Source: Epiperipatus broadwayi (Eukaryota; Onychophora; Udeonychophora; Euonychophora; Peripatidae). From it: a DNA stretch of 64,000 nucleotides. Below are positions 25,523-35,874 of the stretch, piece by piece. Numbering within the stretch: position 1 is the stretch's first letter; each line of letters starts with the position of its first letter. The notes beneath the pieces are model-generated. The model was not told the DNA's origin and searched no databases. It worked only from the letters and a program-made list of their open reading frames with translations. Position numbers and translations under genes: made by a program. The stretch covers positions 374,001-438,000 of the forward strand of contig JAQFVV010000351.1 in the NCBI GenBank assembly GCA_028023455.1, read 5' to 3'.

Positions 25523-27989
25523 TTAATATAATAATGTGCATTTAATAAAATTTATAATTAAAACCTTAATAAGTAAATTCAAGGCAAAATCTACAGATCT
25601 ATACAGATTGCCATAACAACAGTCTGTTGATTTTATATTGTTTATTAAGCATTTGCTGTTGTGATTTAAATAAATGCATCTATATATATATATATATATA
25701 TATATATAACATTAAAGAATTTATAAATTAAAATCAAATTTTAATTTTTAATTTATAAATTGTAATTAATCTATTATAATTTTAAAAACTATATAATAGA
25801 TTTATAAATTAATAAATTTTTATAGTTAGCAATAAAAATTATCTAATCCTCAATTGTAAATTAAAAAACCTTTTATTATTATTTTTACATTTTAATAATT
25901 AATATGGTTTCAAAGTCAGTGCAAGATTTTTTCTATTTTTATTTTCGTATTCTAGAAAATTATGAAAAAAAATAAAGTTATGCCAATAAATATATATAAA
26001 AAGTATCAGAGTGTAATTACTTGGATTTGAATTCTGTCATAGTAAAAAAAAATTAGGTTCAATTCAGATTACGCCCCCTTTCCAGTTATCAGGTATTTAA
26101 CCTACAATTGCTACAATGTAGATATTTGCTTTATAAAAATATCATTTCAAATTTGATTTTTTAATAATGAGCATTATTTACAATACATATTAAAATGTTT
26201 GTATAAAAAAGTAAAAAATATAGTCATAAAATTACAAAAATAAAGAAATAAAATTACTTTTGTTAAATTGGAACCAATTGATTACACTCTTATAATCAAT
26301 TATTATAATGAAAATAATTTGCTTTTTATTATTGTTGCCATTACTCCTAACAAGTTTTATAATGTTAATTTTTAAAAAAGGGCATTTGAAAAAATTTGAA
26401 AAAATTTAGTCATTTAGACTACAAATGGTATGAGACACTGGTCTTCCTTATAAGAGAGGCATGCAGTTTAAACTACATGAGATTTATTCAAACTAATATG
26501 ATTTTAATCAAAATAGATGCATATTTAAGAATGTACTAAAAAGAACACTTATACAATGTTAAAAAAATAATATTTGAAAATTGCTATTGAGAGTTTTAAT
26601 CACTCAAACTAATATCCAATATAAGTAAATTGGAATCTAGTTATTTTTAGATAAAAAAATAAAATAAACATAAGAAAATACAAAAAAACCTTTTCACTAT
26701 AATAATTGTAAGCATAATAAATAATATTTTCTAATTCACAGTTCTTCTAAGGTAGAATAATTCTGTGTCATTTAAAGAATATTTTAATAAATTTATATAA
26801 ATATCTTAAAGATTTTTAAAAAAATTTTTTTTTATTCAATTAGATAATTTTTAATTTTTTTTTGTAATATTTTATGACTTTTATCAGTTTAATGTATATA
26901 AAAGATATTTTAATCTATTAAATCAGTAAAATTAATGAATGAAAGTCAGTGAAGTCCATAGTAACTTATGTATATTCCAGAAAATTCTTCAATTAGTTCA
27001 ATAATATGGAAATATGCAGTTTATATATGTAAACATTAAAAGTATAATGGTAATTTTTATGCATTTATCTAGATAAACTTCAACTGGAAATTGCAGATTA
27101 AAATCATGCAGTCTAGTAATAATATTTTTTATTTGATATTTAAAACAAAAATAAACTTTTTGTTTAAATATACATCAGAAAAAAATACTATTATTAGATG
27201 ATATGATTTTACTTGGCATTTTCTAGTTTTAATTTATTGTTTTCCTGATAATATCATAGCTAAAGATTAGCACAGTAAATACATGGACATTATTATTATA
27301 TTTTTTTTAGATCTCCCATCAGTAGTTGACCAAAGAACAATCTTAAAATTTGTTTTTTTTTTTTAAATCTATAATTAATTAAAATTCTTATAACAATAAT
27401 AATAAAAAAGAAATTATTAAAAGACTAAAAATTGTCCACACATTCCACTGTTATTTTTGAGATTCTCATAACTGGCTCCATTTTATTGAAGTTACAAGAT
27501 GTATTCTTGAGAACTGTTATAATGTTGGATAGATCCCAGACTAATATATTCTACGATAAAATGCCAGCTGCATCAAATATAAATACTATTCCTAACAGAA
27601 GCAGTATTTCCATCAGTTATATTCCAGTAATTATTAAACATTAAAATTGCAATTTGCCATTCAGTTAGTCAAATTATTGAAACAAGGAATTGAATCCCAG
27701 GTTGTAGTCCAAATTAAGTAAATGCTTAGGTTCAATAAAACAATCCTAGTTTTTTACATTAATTTTGTTATTCATAAATTATGTTTAAAAATCTTGTAAC
27801 ATTTTCTGTTTGACAGAATAAAATATTAAATGTGAGCATCCAGTCACATAGAAATTTAAAGACATACGTTTCATATATGACTACAGATTTTACAAATGGT
27901 TGATGGCTTAAAACTGCAAAATTACTATAACAACTTGCAAAACATGCTTACTTGTACATTTTTGACTCATTCACAGTATTATTTAGACC
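25523..27989. other. AT-rich DNA with a (TA)n microsatellite
   Basis: A TA tract lies at 25679-25707. The rest is AT-rich with no coding or structural signal; the 70-codon frame at 27432-27644 has no recognisable motif. A faint box B-like GGATTCAATTCC on the minus strand near 27690 may be an old tRNA-derived repeat. Confidence 0.45.
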
Positions 27990-28830
27990 TGAAATATACT
28001 ATTTTAATTCTGTTAAATCTATGGATAGAATTCCATACATGATAATGGCAATCTATTGAAGTGACAAAGAAAACATTTTGATCAACTTTTGAATAATGAT
28101 ATATCCATCTTTCCTATGCATTTAAATTTGGATAATAATTTTCAATTAAAAGGTATTAAAACATTTTTGTAAACTAAAAAAAATAACTTGTTTTAGTTCC
28201 TGATCATATATGATGGTGATGCATCACTTCCATAACTATTGCAATATTTTAAAAATATATGGATTCATAGCATTTTGCTACTTGAGGTTATAAATGATTC
28301 TAGTATTCCAATTTTTTAAACTAAAAAATCAAAACATTGAAATAATTATAAAACATGATTTTTTAATTTTTTCAAAAATTGTTGAAAATATTGATTCAGT
28401 TTCAGATAAATGGTAACAGAAAATCCAATTGTCTTCAGGAAATTGTGTCATAATCAAAGATATAATTTACATGTTGCTTTTATTAATTCAGTCAAGACAC
28501 TTGACTTAGTTATTTGACAAAGTTATAGTAGTGTTGTTGTCTGTTAAAGTTTATTTATCTTATGAAGACTCTATATAATGTAATCATAATAATATTACTA
28601 CTGCTTGTGCCAAATCTGAGGTATTTAAAATGGAAATCAGTGTTAAACAGAGTTGCTTATTAGCTCTACCTTTAATTTTCAGTTTTTATGTCAATGGCTT
28701 TTTAAGAAAACAGTCTATATGTTGCTTCATGAAGCAGACCATCCCATTGAATATAAGTCTGATGGAGACTTTAAATTTGAACTGTTTAAAAATTTCTCAT
28801 TTTCCTGATTTACAGTAAGTATTAATTTTG
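27990..28830 (+). mobile_element. decayed LINE, linker and reverse-transcriptase fragment
   Basis: On the plus strand, shifted frames give a recognisable non-LTR reverse-transcriptase order. First is His-Phe-Asp-Gln-Leu-Leu-Asn (about 28075-28096), typical of the linker ahead of the RT. Then comes Leu-Leu-Leu-Glu-Val (about 28280), then a fingers/palm remnant around 28460-28505, where an Asn-Leu-His-Val-Ala-Phe-Ile stretch stands in the place of the usual Asp-Leu-Tyr-(Met/Val)-(Ala/Thr)-Phe-(Ile/Val)-Asp-Leu-(Thr)-Lys-Ala-Phe-Asp. Last is Val-Lys-Gln-Ser-Cys-Leu-Leu-Ala (28642-28665), the Gly-Val-Lys-Gln-Gly-Cys-Val-Leu-Ala-Pro motif, inside a 62-codon open frame at 28630-28818. Frameshifts, stops and an internal deletion make it dead. 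It appears to be the same type of LINE as the fragment at 31.0-32.0 kb. Confidence 0.65.
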
Positions 28831-30504
28831 CTTTGTCCAGACTAAAGATAATCTACTGAATATTGTCAGTACTTTATATATACTTATATAGGCTGTGATT
28901 TAATAATAGTTCTAAAAAAATAAATTCATTACCAGGAAATTATGGAATAAAAAACATTCAAAAACTTTTTATGAGAATATGTAGCTATCAAGATAAGAAT
29001 ATAACACAATTGTGTAATTTTTTTAGAATAGAAGTATAGATTTTTATATTGAATCACAGAGTCCAATGTGTTACTGGCACATTTAGTTATTAATTATAAA
29101 GTATTTAATCATAGTGCTACAATTACTGATACTGAGAACTGTTTCTTTGGCAAATTTATTGCAATGAGAGTGAAATGGAGATTCTCTGTCAGTGTAACAT
29201 GAAGAAATGGGGGGGGGGGTATTATGGATGCTTCATAAGATTTTAAAAATAAAATTAAAAAAAATCATTTTATCTTCCTTAGACAGGTCATATAAAGTAA
29301 GAGGATAGTATAGTCCTTTCAAAAAGTATTTTATGGTTTTCTTGGAAAAGGCAGAATATTTATATTTTAAAAATATATCCCAAAAAGGGCAAGAATAATG
29401 CTTTTATTATAAAAATAAAGTTGAATATAGAAAGTGATAGCGAGGTTTTAATGAGATAAAATAGTAAATAAAGAATGACCGACTACATATATGAAACAAC
29501 TGGTTATAGAAATAGCATGTGGTTATATCAAATAATTTTAAAATTCATCTTTAACTATTTCTCCTTTATTTATAAAAAACGCTAGATTACAAAATTGATA
29601 AAATTTTGAAAGAACGGATAAATTATTAAAATATAAAGTTATTTATCTAAAAATCTAAAATTAGTTGATCTGTTATATATATTTTACTTTCTTTGAAGTT
29701 GTATTACTATTTTCATTTATGGAAAATTTAAAACTTCACAATTCGAATGGAGGGAGGGGAGATAAAGAATAGTTTATTTGTTTTAAAAGAGAATAATATG
29801 TATATAACTATAAAAAAAAAAAAACCCTTTGTTTTGTTTCTTTACATTTTAGATCCCATTAAGGGAGAAAAAATCTACTCTTTAAAGATATATAAAATTT
29901 AATAATATTTTTTTTACGTTAAATTTTGCTAATATGATTTTTTATAATATTTATTTTCTCTTTTCCAAATAACACAAAACACTTTCTTCAATTTATTTAA
30001 AAGAATACTTTTTTGTGCGAAAGAGAAGAGGTAAAAAAGGAAAACTAATATAATAGTTAAAAATAAAGTAGAACTTACATAATTTTATGCGAATATTTTT
30101 AAAATTTTGGAATTTTCAAAATATTTAAAAATATTATTTGTATATATATTATAACCGTAAATAATTTTTTTTTGCTGTATTAAAAAATATTAATAAACAA
30201 ATATACCTTATTACTTTTTCTTTAAATATGAATTTGAGTGGAATTAGACTATTTGTTAAAATTATATCCAATATGCAGATATTAATTATGATCATAAAGT
30301 TCAGTATATCTTTATAAGCTTTAGATTTATATTTCTAGAAGCAATGCTGCTATTCTGCAAGAATTCATAATATATTTCTAATGTCTGTTAAAATTTTTAA
30401 AGTTTCTAAATTGATAACAAATATTATAAACAGTATGTGTGCATATTATATTTATAAAAAATAACATGTAATTATAAATTTTATTAAACGCTCACTATTA
30501 TTTC
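28831..30504. other. AT-rich DNA, nothing recognised
   Basis: Includes a G10 homopolymer at about 29209-29218. No coding signal. The word AAAAAATAACATG near 30457 recurs just right of the next element (30712-30725). Confidence 0.45.
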
Positions 30505-30711
30505 AGTAATAGTTTTAACAAGGCTGTAAACCTTAGCAATGAGCGTCTGAAAAAATCGTCACTAGGGACCTCTGTAGGTCTTTAAAACACATGCTTACGC
30601 TCTCTTTTCTTCATAGCGTAAGCATGTGTTTTAAAGACCTACAGAGGTCCCTAGTGACGATTTTTTCAGACGCTCATTGCTAAGGTTTACAGCCTTGTTA
30701 AAACTATTACT
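30505..30711. mobile_element. F-family foldback MITE, copy 2, identical arms
   Basis: A left arm (30505-30601) and right arm (30615-30711), each 97 nt, are exact reverse complements by direct reading, separated by a 13-nt loop. The ends read AGTAATAGTTTTAACAAGGC. The arms carry CTGTAAACCTTAGC, GACCTCTGTAGGTC and CATGCTTACGCT, as in the copies at 25.2 and 62.4 kb. Identical arms imply either recent insertion or recent arm homogenisation. Direct repeats AAAAAATAACATG lie at 30457-30469 and 30712-30725, asymmetrically placed, so they are not a simple target duplication of this element. Confidence 0.9.
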
Positions 30712-30984
30712 AAAAAATAACATGATTAATTTATTTTATATGTATTGACGACAAATAATTGAGTACATAAAATGAAATATACAATCACTGTCGATAATAT
30801 TTGTTGCTTGTCTAAATGCATGTAATATATTAAATAAATTATTTAGAAGAAAGACTTGAACATAAAAACAGTTATGATGTCTAAGAAGATAACAAGATTT
30901 AAGATCAATATAATTGCTCTTAGTTAATCTCATCTTCCAGAGTAAGGAAGTTTCTTAGTACATTAGATAGATATAAGTTGTTGT

Positions 30985-31960
30985 TTTTTTAATGGAAAAG
31001 CAGATTAATTCCTAGAAAGGAAATGCTTGGTATTGATTTCACCATAGAATCTAATTTGTATCTTCTATTGCTAAAATTTCTTGATGTATCAATAAAAGCT
31101 AATGGTGTAAAACATAGTTTGCAGAATGGTATACCTGAGATCATTTTATTTATGCACATGATCATTCATGACATTCAAAAAAAATATTAATAAAAATTAA
31201 TTTGATCTTTTTGGATGCACATAATGGCACAAATCCTAGACTCTGATGAAAAACTGTTGAAAATAATGCTATTGGTCCTGTAAATTTAATTGGTCTGCTA
31301 TTTTGAATATTTTTATAACACATGGAATGATTACCATGATCACATTATATGAATAGAAAAAAATTATTAAAAAATATGGATGCATCCCATTCAAAATAAT
31401 GGCATTTAATAGATTATACTGTAGTTAGGAGAAAAATTACAAATTCATATAATGCAAACACTTACAAAGATAATTGATTAATATGCTCACAGAATAAATG
31501 ATAATTGCATTCTTATACCAATAATATTTACAAAACGTTATTTTATTTAAAAAAATATTTATAATTCATGCCAAAGTCCAATAAATATTAAATACTAAAA
31601 TTGGTAATTTAGATTGACATATTATTAAATCATGAAAATTTGTTAAAAAGTGTGTTGTGGATGCAAGTAAATCTATTTTTTGATTCACTAAAAAGAAGAT
31701 TCATGATTGGTTTTCTGACAATGAATATATTAATAGTAACTTGATTAAAAATGTGGCTTTTTCTGCCTGGTAAAGTAATAATTTGAATGTGGAGCTTCAT
31801 AATAAATATAGAGATTTAAAGATAAACATTTATTGATTGGCAGGAAAGCTAAAATATGATTATTGGATTGAAATTGCAAAGGAAATATAGATATTCATTG
31901 ACCTGGTCACTTTTGATCTATTTTGATCCATTGAAAACAAGATGTTGATCTGTTTAACAA
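30985..31960 (+). mobile_element. decayed LINE, AP endonuclease and linker fragment
   Basis: Joined plus-strand frames follow the order of a non-LTR retrotransposon polyprotein. An endonuclease N-half remnant comes first (Trp/Met-Lys-Ser-Arg-Leu-Ile-Pro-Arg-Lys-Glu at about 30992-31020, and Asp-Phe-Thr-Ile-Glu-Ser-Asn where related proteins have Gly-Phe-Ala-Ile-x-x-Asn). Then comes a Trp-Met-His-Pro stretch (about 31378-31390), corresponding to the Thr-Trp-x-His-Pro-Arg region before the catalytic Asp/His end of the endonuclease. Then come His-Asp-Trp-Phe-Ser-Asp-Asn (about 31700-31720) and Trp-Ile-Glu-Ile-Ala-Lys-Glu (about 31865-31885), characteristic of the endonuclease-RT linker. Many stops and frameshifts are present. 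The reverse transcriptase that should follow is absent; an unrelated RTE-like element begins at 32104. Confidence 0.6.
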
Positions 31961-32103
31961 TATCACAATCTTATTAAATACAAAAAAACACTCACCTCCC
32001 AGATGAGTATGATATATTAAACAGAAGAAAAAGTATTTTAATAATTTTCAAAAAAAATAATACAGGAACTGAGATGACAACTTTTGATAATATATTTCTT
32101 TTA

Positions 32104-33415
32104 TATACTTGTATAGATTTGAAGATTTCCAGCCTAGTGAAATCAAAATATTTTCTAATGTTAAACATAGAAAGTCAAAGTTTCTTAATAAAGTGCTTCT
32201 AGATGTTTTGAAATATGGTGGTGATAAAATAACTCTAAAAGCATTGGGATTTTTAGGAATGTATGGACTTATAAAAAAATCATATCCAGTTATTGAGAAA
32301 AGTTATAGAAAGGACAAATGAATATGAGTTGCCATTATGCTTTGGATTTGTAGATTATGAAAAGGCATTTGATTCTATAAACATTTCTTCAATTGATTAA
32401 AGCATTGGATCATCAAGGTATAGATCCAGGATATTGTCGTATTTTTAAAAATATTTATAAAAATGCAACAGCAACAATTAGACTACATAATGATACTAGG
32501 AAAGTCAACACTGAGAAGGGTGTAAGACAGGGTGACTCCATATCTCCAAAACTTTTTACAGCAGTGCTGCAAGAAATATTTTGTGAATTAAAATGGGAAG
32601 CAAAGGAGTGAAAATAAATTAAGATTATTTAAGTCATTTAGATTTTGTAAATGATGTAGTTGTTTTTGCAAATAATGTTTTAGAGCTGCAGGAAATGTTG
32701 CAGGAGTTATCAGATGAAAGTAGGAAAGTAGGACTAAAAATAAATGTTAAAAAGTCTGAAGTAATGTTTAATGGATTTTCTCAAAATATGAAAATAAAGA
32801 TTGATTGTGATGAGTTAGAAAAAGTTAACAGTTACAAATACCTTGATCAGATTATTAATACAGTTGGAAAATAATGGATGAAATTAATCATAGAATTAAA
32901 CTTGATTGGAGTGCTTTTGGTAGAAATAACTTGATACTAACAGAAAATATTCCTATGTGTTTGAAAAGGAAGGTTTTTAATAAATGTGTTTTACCAGTTC
33001 TTACTTATGGATATGAGACTTGGACACTTAATAGAAGAGCAATACTGAGACTTCAGACCATTCAAAAAAGTATGGAGAAGTGCATGTTGGGAGTAACAAG
33101 AAGAGATCGAAATGCAGTATATGGGTAAGAGAACAAACAGGTGTTACTAACCTCATTGACAAAATTAAAAGACTGAAGTGAAGTCAGGCTGGACATATTG
33201 CTAGAAGAGATGATAATAGATGGACAATTGAAATCTTAAACTGGATTCCAAGAGATTGTAAAGGACCCAGAAAGAGACCACATATGAGATGGATGGATGA
33301 AATAAGAAAGTGTGCAGGGTGATGTGGAGGAAAAAAAGATAAAGATCAGAGATGAATGGAACTTGGAGAGACCTGTATCCTGCAGGGAATTGATAATAGT
33401 TGTTGATGATGATGG
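32104..33415 (+). mobile_element. RTE-like LINE, inactive reverse transcriptase to 3' end
   Basis: Three plus-strand frames (32109-32321, 32393-32611, 32874-33128), linked by shifts and stops, give the RT domain in order. Leu-Lys-Tyr-Gly-Gly-Asp-Lys (about 32208-32228) is followed by a deletion. Next come Gly-Phe-Val-Asp-Tyr-Glu-Lys-Ala-Phe-Asp-Ser (about 32346-32378, intact first catalytic Asp), Gly-Val-Arg-Gln-Gly-Asp-Ser-Ile-Ser-Pro (about 32520-32549), and Asp-Phe-Val-Asn-Asp-Val (from 32641), where the catalytic Phe-Ala-Asp-Asp has become Phe-Val-Asn-Asp. The thumb and tail follow: Met-Cys-Leu-Lys-Arg-Lys-Val-Phe-Asn, Tyr-Glu-Thr-Trp-Thr-Leu, Gly-Val-Thr-Arg-Arg-Asp-Arg, and Met-Arg-Trp-Met-Asp-Glu near 33285. 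It ends in TTGATGATGATGG, like the short simple-repeat 3' ends of RTE elements. The endonuclease part is missing (5' truncation). This class is common in animal genomes. Confidence 0.9.
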
Positions 33416-33580
33416 ACTTATAAGTGTTTTTCTGAAGGTTTGTGATGATGGTAATTTAATTGCATTTATATATTGGAGTACTTCCATTATCTAATATATG
33501 TCTTTAGAAAAATTTAACTTTATTTAAAATTTCAAATAAATTCAACTGTTGTAATATCACACAGGTTAATATATGCACAA

Positions 33581-33617
33581 AGTTTTGAGAGGTATTATTC
33601 TCCCCTCTTCTTCAGGT
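33581..33617 (-). promoter_or_regulatory. conserved CTGANGA/GAAA-loop hairpin of the Penelope-like 3' end
   Basis: The minus strand reads CTGAAGA (complement of 33609-33615), then AGAGG, a loop, CCTCT and CAAAAC in place of CGAAAC. The hairpin with flanking short pairing recurs at 44983-45016 (minus) and 45233-45266 (plus). The bases CTGANGA and GAAA match two of the three core strands of hammerhead ribozymes, which are reported for Penelope-like elements, but I cannot find the third stem and cleavage site here. Confidence 0.45.
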
Positions 33618-33639
33618 TCTGCTGGACTTACCAGTGACA

Positions 33640-33712
33640 GTACTAGTATGGGAATTGAACATGCACTCTTAGATTCTTGAGTATTGAATTTTAAGTTAAC
33701 ACTCTAAAGCCA
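33640..33712 (-). other. tRNA-like module in Penelope-like 3' region
   Basis: On the minus strand, a box A-like GGATGGCTTTAGAGTGTTA is followed by a spacer and a box B-like GTTCAATTCCC, then TACTAGTACTGTCACTGGTAA. The same module, better preserved, lies in both arms of the inverted repeat at 45 kb (boxes TGGTTCAGTTGG and GGTTCAAATCC). It is located just after the end of the endonuclease frame, so it belongs to the element. It is too diverged to be a functional tRNA gene. Confidence 0.6.
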
Positions 33713-35166
33713 TCCTGCTAAAGGCAAAGGTCAGTAGAAATTACATATAGTAATCTATGAGGTTCCTCCTGATTTCTCCACTTTTTCCTAAGAGCAAAGT
33801 TGATTAATGGTTTCCATACACCATCTATAGTTACACTAGGTTGACTTATGGAATTGTACGCCATTGTCATGTTAGCAGCTTCTTTAAATTTTCTTCTTTG
33901 TATCTTTTCTTTTCTATCCAATACTTTGGTATTTTTTCAATTGAATATATGTTTATTGGTACATATATGGTCAGCTATCTTAGACATATCTGTTTTTCCT
34001 TTTCTAATCACAGTTTGTGTTCTTGAAATCACTTTTCAATGGGATGACTGGCCTTGCCAATGTAAATTTTTCTGCATTCACATGGTATTTCATAGATGCA
34101 GTTTTTGCTTTTCAGAATTTAAAGTTTAGGCTTTATAGATGTTAAAATTCCTCATAGTGTGGTATGGGTCTGGAAACATGTTCTGATGTTATTCTCATTT
34201 TCCTTAATGTGTTTTCTATTTTGGTAGGTATGGATATACTACCTTACCAATAATTATTTTTTGCTTTGTGTTATCTAAAGTTTTCTTAATAATAACTGAT
34301 GGACAACCATTTTTATAAGAGTTTGTTCTATATAAATCTTTTCTTTTTCCAAATTACTTGTTTCTGAATAAACTTCTTTTGCTCTTTTCCATAGTAATAA
34401 TATAACACCATGTTTTGGGTTTCTAATAAGATTGGATGTATATGCTATATATGTTCCGGTATTTGTAGATTTTCTGTAGTTTTGTGTAGATTTGTGTAGC
34501 ACAAGAATATATAAAAATGCAAATTTTTATTCTTGTTCTGATTCTATTGAGAATTGAATTGAAGGGGATATGTTATTGATGGTATTCCAGAAAAATTGTA
34601 GTAGTACTCCACCATGTGGCCATATAATATATGTATCATTAACATAGTGAAGCCAAAACTTTAGGTGGGTATGGAGTAGTCTTTATGGCTATGGTTTCAG
34701 GTTCTTATATGTAAATATTGATAAACAGGGATGACAATGGTGAGCCTATAACCATTCCTAGATTTTATTGAAAAAATTCTGTGTTATATTGAAAATAGTT
34801 GTTGTTGTGCAGAATGTTGATATTTCAAATATACTATCAATAGGAAGAGTTGTTCTGGTTTGTAAGCTATTATCATCATTTATTTTTCTTCTTATAATAG
34901 ACAATGCTTCTTCATATGGTACATCTATGAATAAACTTTCTGTGTCAAAGCTTACTTTCAATTGTCATGCTTTTGTTTAATTCTACAAAGTGTCTAACAT
35001 CCCTGACAAAAGGCTGTGTCTTGTATGCCAAAGAACTAAAAACTTTGAGAAGATATTTTGACAAATTTTGGGGAGATGAATTTCTAGAACTAACAATAGA
35101 TTTTAATGGAACATGATCCTTACGAATTTTAGGTAGACCATAAAGATGAGGAATTTTTCTGAAATA

Positions 35167-35768
35167 TAAAGTTAGGCCACTTGATGTAAATAAGGTTTAT
35201 ATTATTTCAAATTTTAAAATTAAAAGAAATCGACAATTTACCATAATTATTGATAAATATTAATGTTAATTACTGCAATAAAATACTTTTAAGGATTTAA
35301 TTGAAGAGATTTATGTCAGTCATATACTAATGCTTTTATCAGATGTTAAATACAGTTTTAAAAAAGGAAAAACCCTATAGACCATGTTCTTGTTCCCACA
35401 TCAATGAAATAAAAGTGTGTGGAACAAAGATTAATTTACATATTGCTCTAAATCAGAAAAATTAAGATATTTTATTAACAAAATATACCCAGCATATTTC
35501 ATTGTTTTTGAAAATCATAACATGTAAAGTGTCTCATTTTCTTCCAGCAACAATCTAATCATGGCTGTTTGATAATGCCTTGTAACATTAACACTTTAAA
35601 AATAATTTCATCTCTTTTATTGTGGTGGGTGTCAATTTGTTATGTATGAACTATCTTTTGCTCCATTCTTTCATATGAAACACTCATCATAAATATCAGC
35701 TTTACTTTAAATTTTTTAAGCAATGCATTATCAAAGAACATGTAGAAATTATGCATCTCCATACTCAC
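35167..35768. other. AT-rich DNA left of a candidate exon
   Basis: No motif recognised. A short minus-strand piece near 35600-35520 reads as a protein-like run, but it lacks convincing splice sites. Confidence 0.35.
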
Positions 35769-35874
35769 AGTTACAGTCATATCTGGCCTTATCATAAAGA
35801 TAAACCTTGGTGGTGGTGGAAGAATATTCCTCAGATCCAGTGAAGTCCATCAGAAATGCTATCATTACTTCTGT
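35769..35874 (-). CDS. candidate internal exon, unidentified protein
   Basis: The minus strand shows a strong acceptor (TTACTTTCCAG, ending at 35875), a 106-nt block, and a consensus donor GTGAGTAT (35768-35761). Only one frame is open across the block: 35 codons plus 1 nt. It begins Thr-Glu-Val-Met-Ile-Ala-Phe-Leu-Met-Asp and includes Ser-Thr-Thr-Thr-Lys-Val-Tyr-Leu-Tyr-Asp-Lys-Ala-Arg-Tyr-Asp-Cys; the other two frames stop early. G+C content is much above the surrounding DNA. Splice signals, a single open frame and composition together make this the best candidate for a cellular coding exon in the window. I do not recognise the protein family. It cannot splice directly to the candidate exon at 1169-1314, because 1 nt (T) joined to 2 nt (GA) gives TGA; an intervening exon would be needed if they share a gene. 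Confidence 0.45.

Larger units (their letters stand above)
33436..35166 (-). mobile_element. Penelope-like retroelement, RT and GIY-YIG endonuclease, inactive
   Basis: Reading the minus strand from 35166 downward: Leu-Tyr-Gly-Leu-Pro-Lys-Ile-(His/Arg)-Lys (about 35145-35115) opens the RT; Val-Ser-Phe-Asp-Thr-Glu-Ser-Leu-Phe (34955-34930) holds the first catalytic Asp; Val-Ile-Gly-Ser-Pro-Leu-Ser (about 34752-34730) follows; Tyr-Val-Asn-Asp-Thr-Tyr-Ile-Ile-Trp (about 34650-34620) replaces the catalytic Tyr-Val-Asp-Asp, so the active site is lost. A Tyr-Arg-Lys-Ser-Thr-Asn-Thr-Gly-Thr-Tyr stretch lies in the frame at 34275-34502. A GIY-YIG endonuclease follows: Ile-Tyr-Glu-Ile-Pro-Cys-Glu-Cys, then Lys-Ile-Tyr-Ile-Gly-Lys (about 34105-34050), and its C-terminal part in 33718-33921. 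RT linked to GIY-YIG is diagnostic of Penelope-like elements. The 3' non-coding part (33436-33717) holds a tRNA-like module and a conserved hairpin. The 5' part is truncated, and stops and shifts are frequent. Confidence 0.9.

Noticed and set aside
30457-30725. AAAAAATAACATG direct repeats as target duplication of the foldback
   Set aside because: The left copy lies about 35 bp outside the arm and the right copy directly beside it, so they do not bracket the element symmetrically.
33581-33617. Complete hammerhead ribozyme
   Set aside because: Only two core strands are present; no third stem or cleavage triplet could be placed, and this copy has AAAA in place of GAAA.
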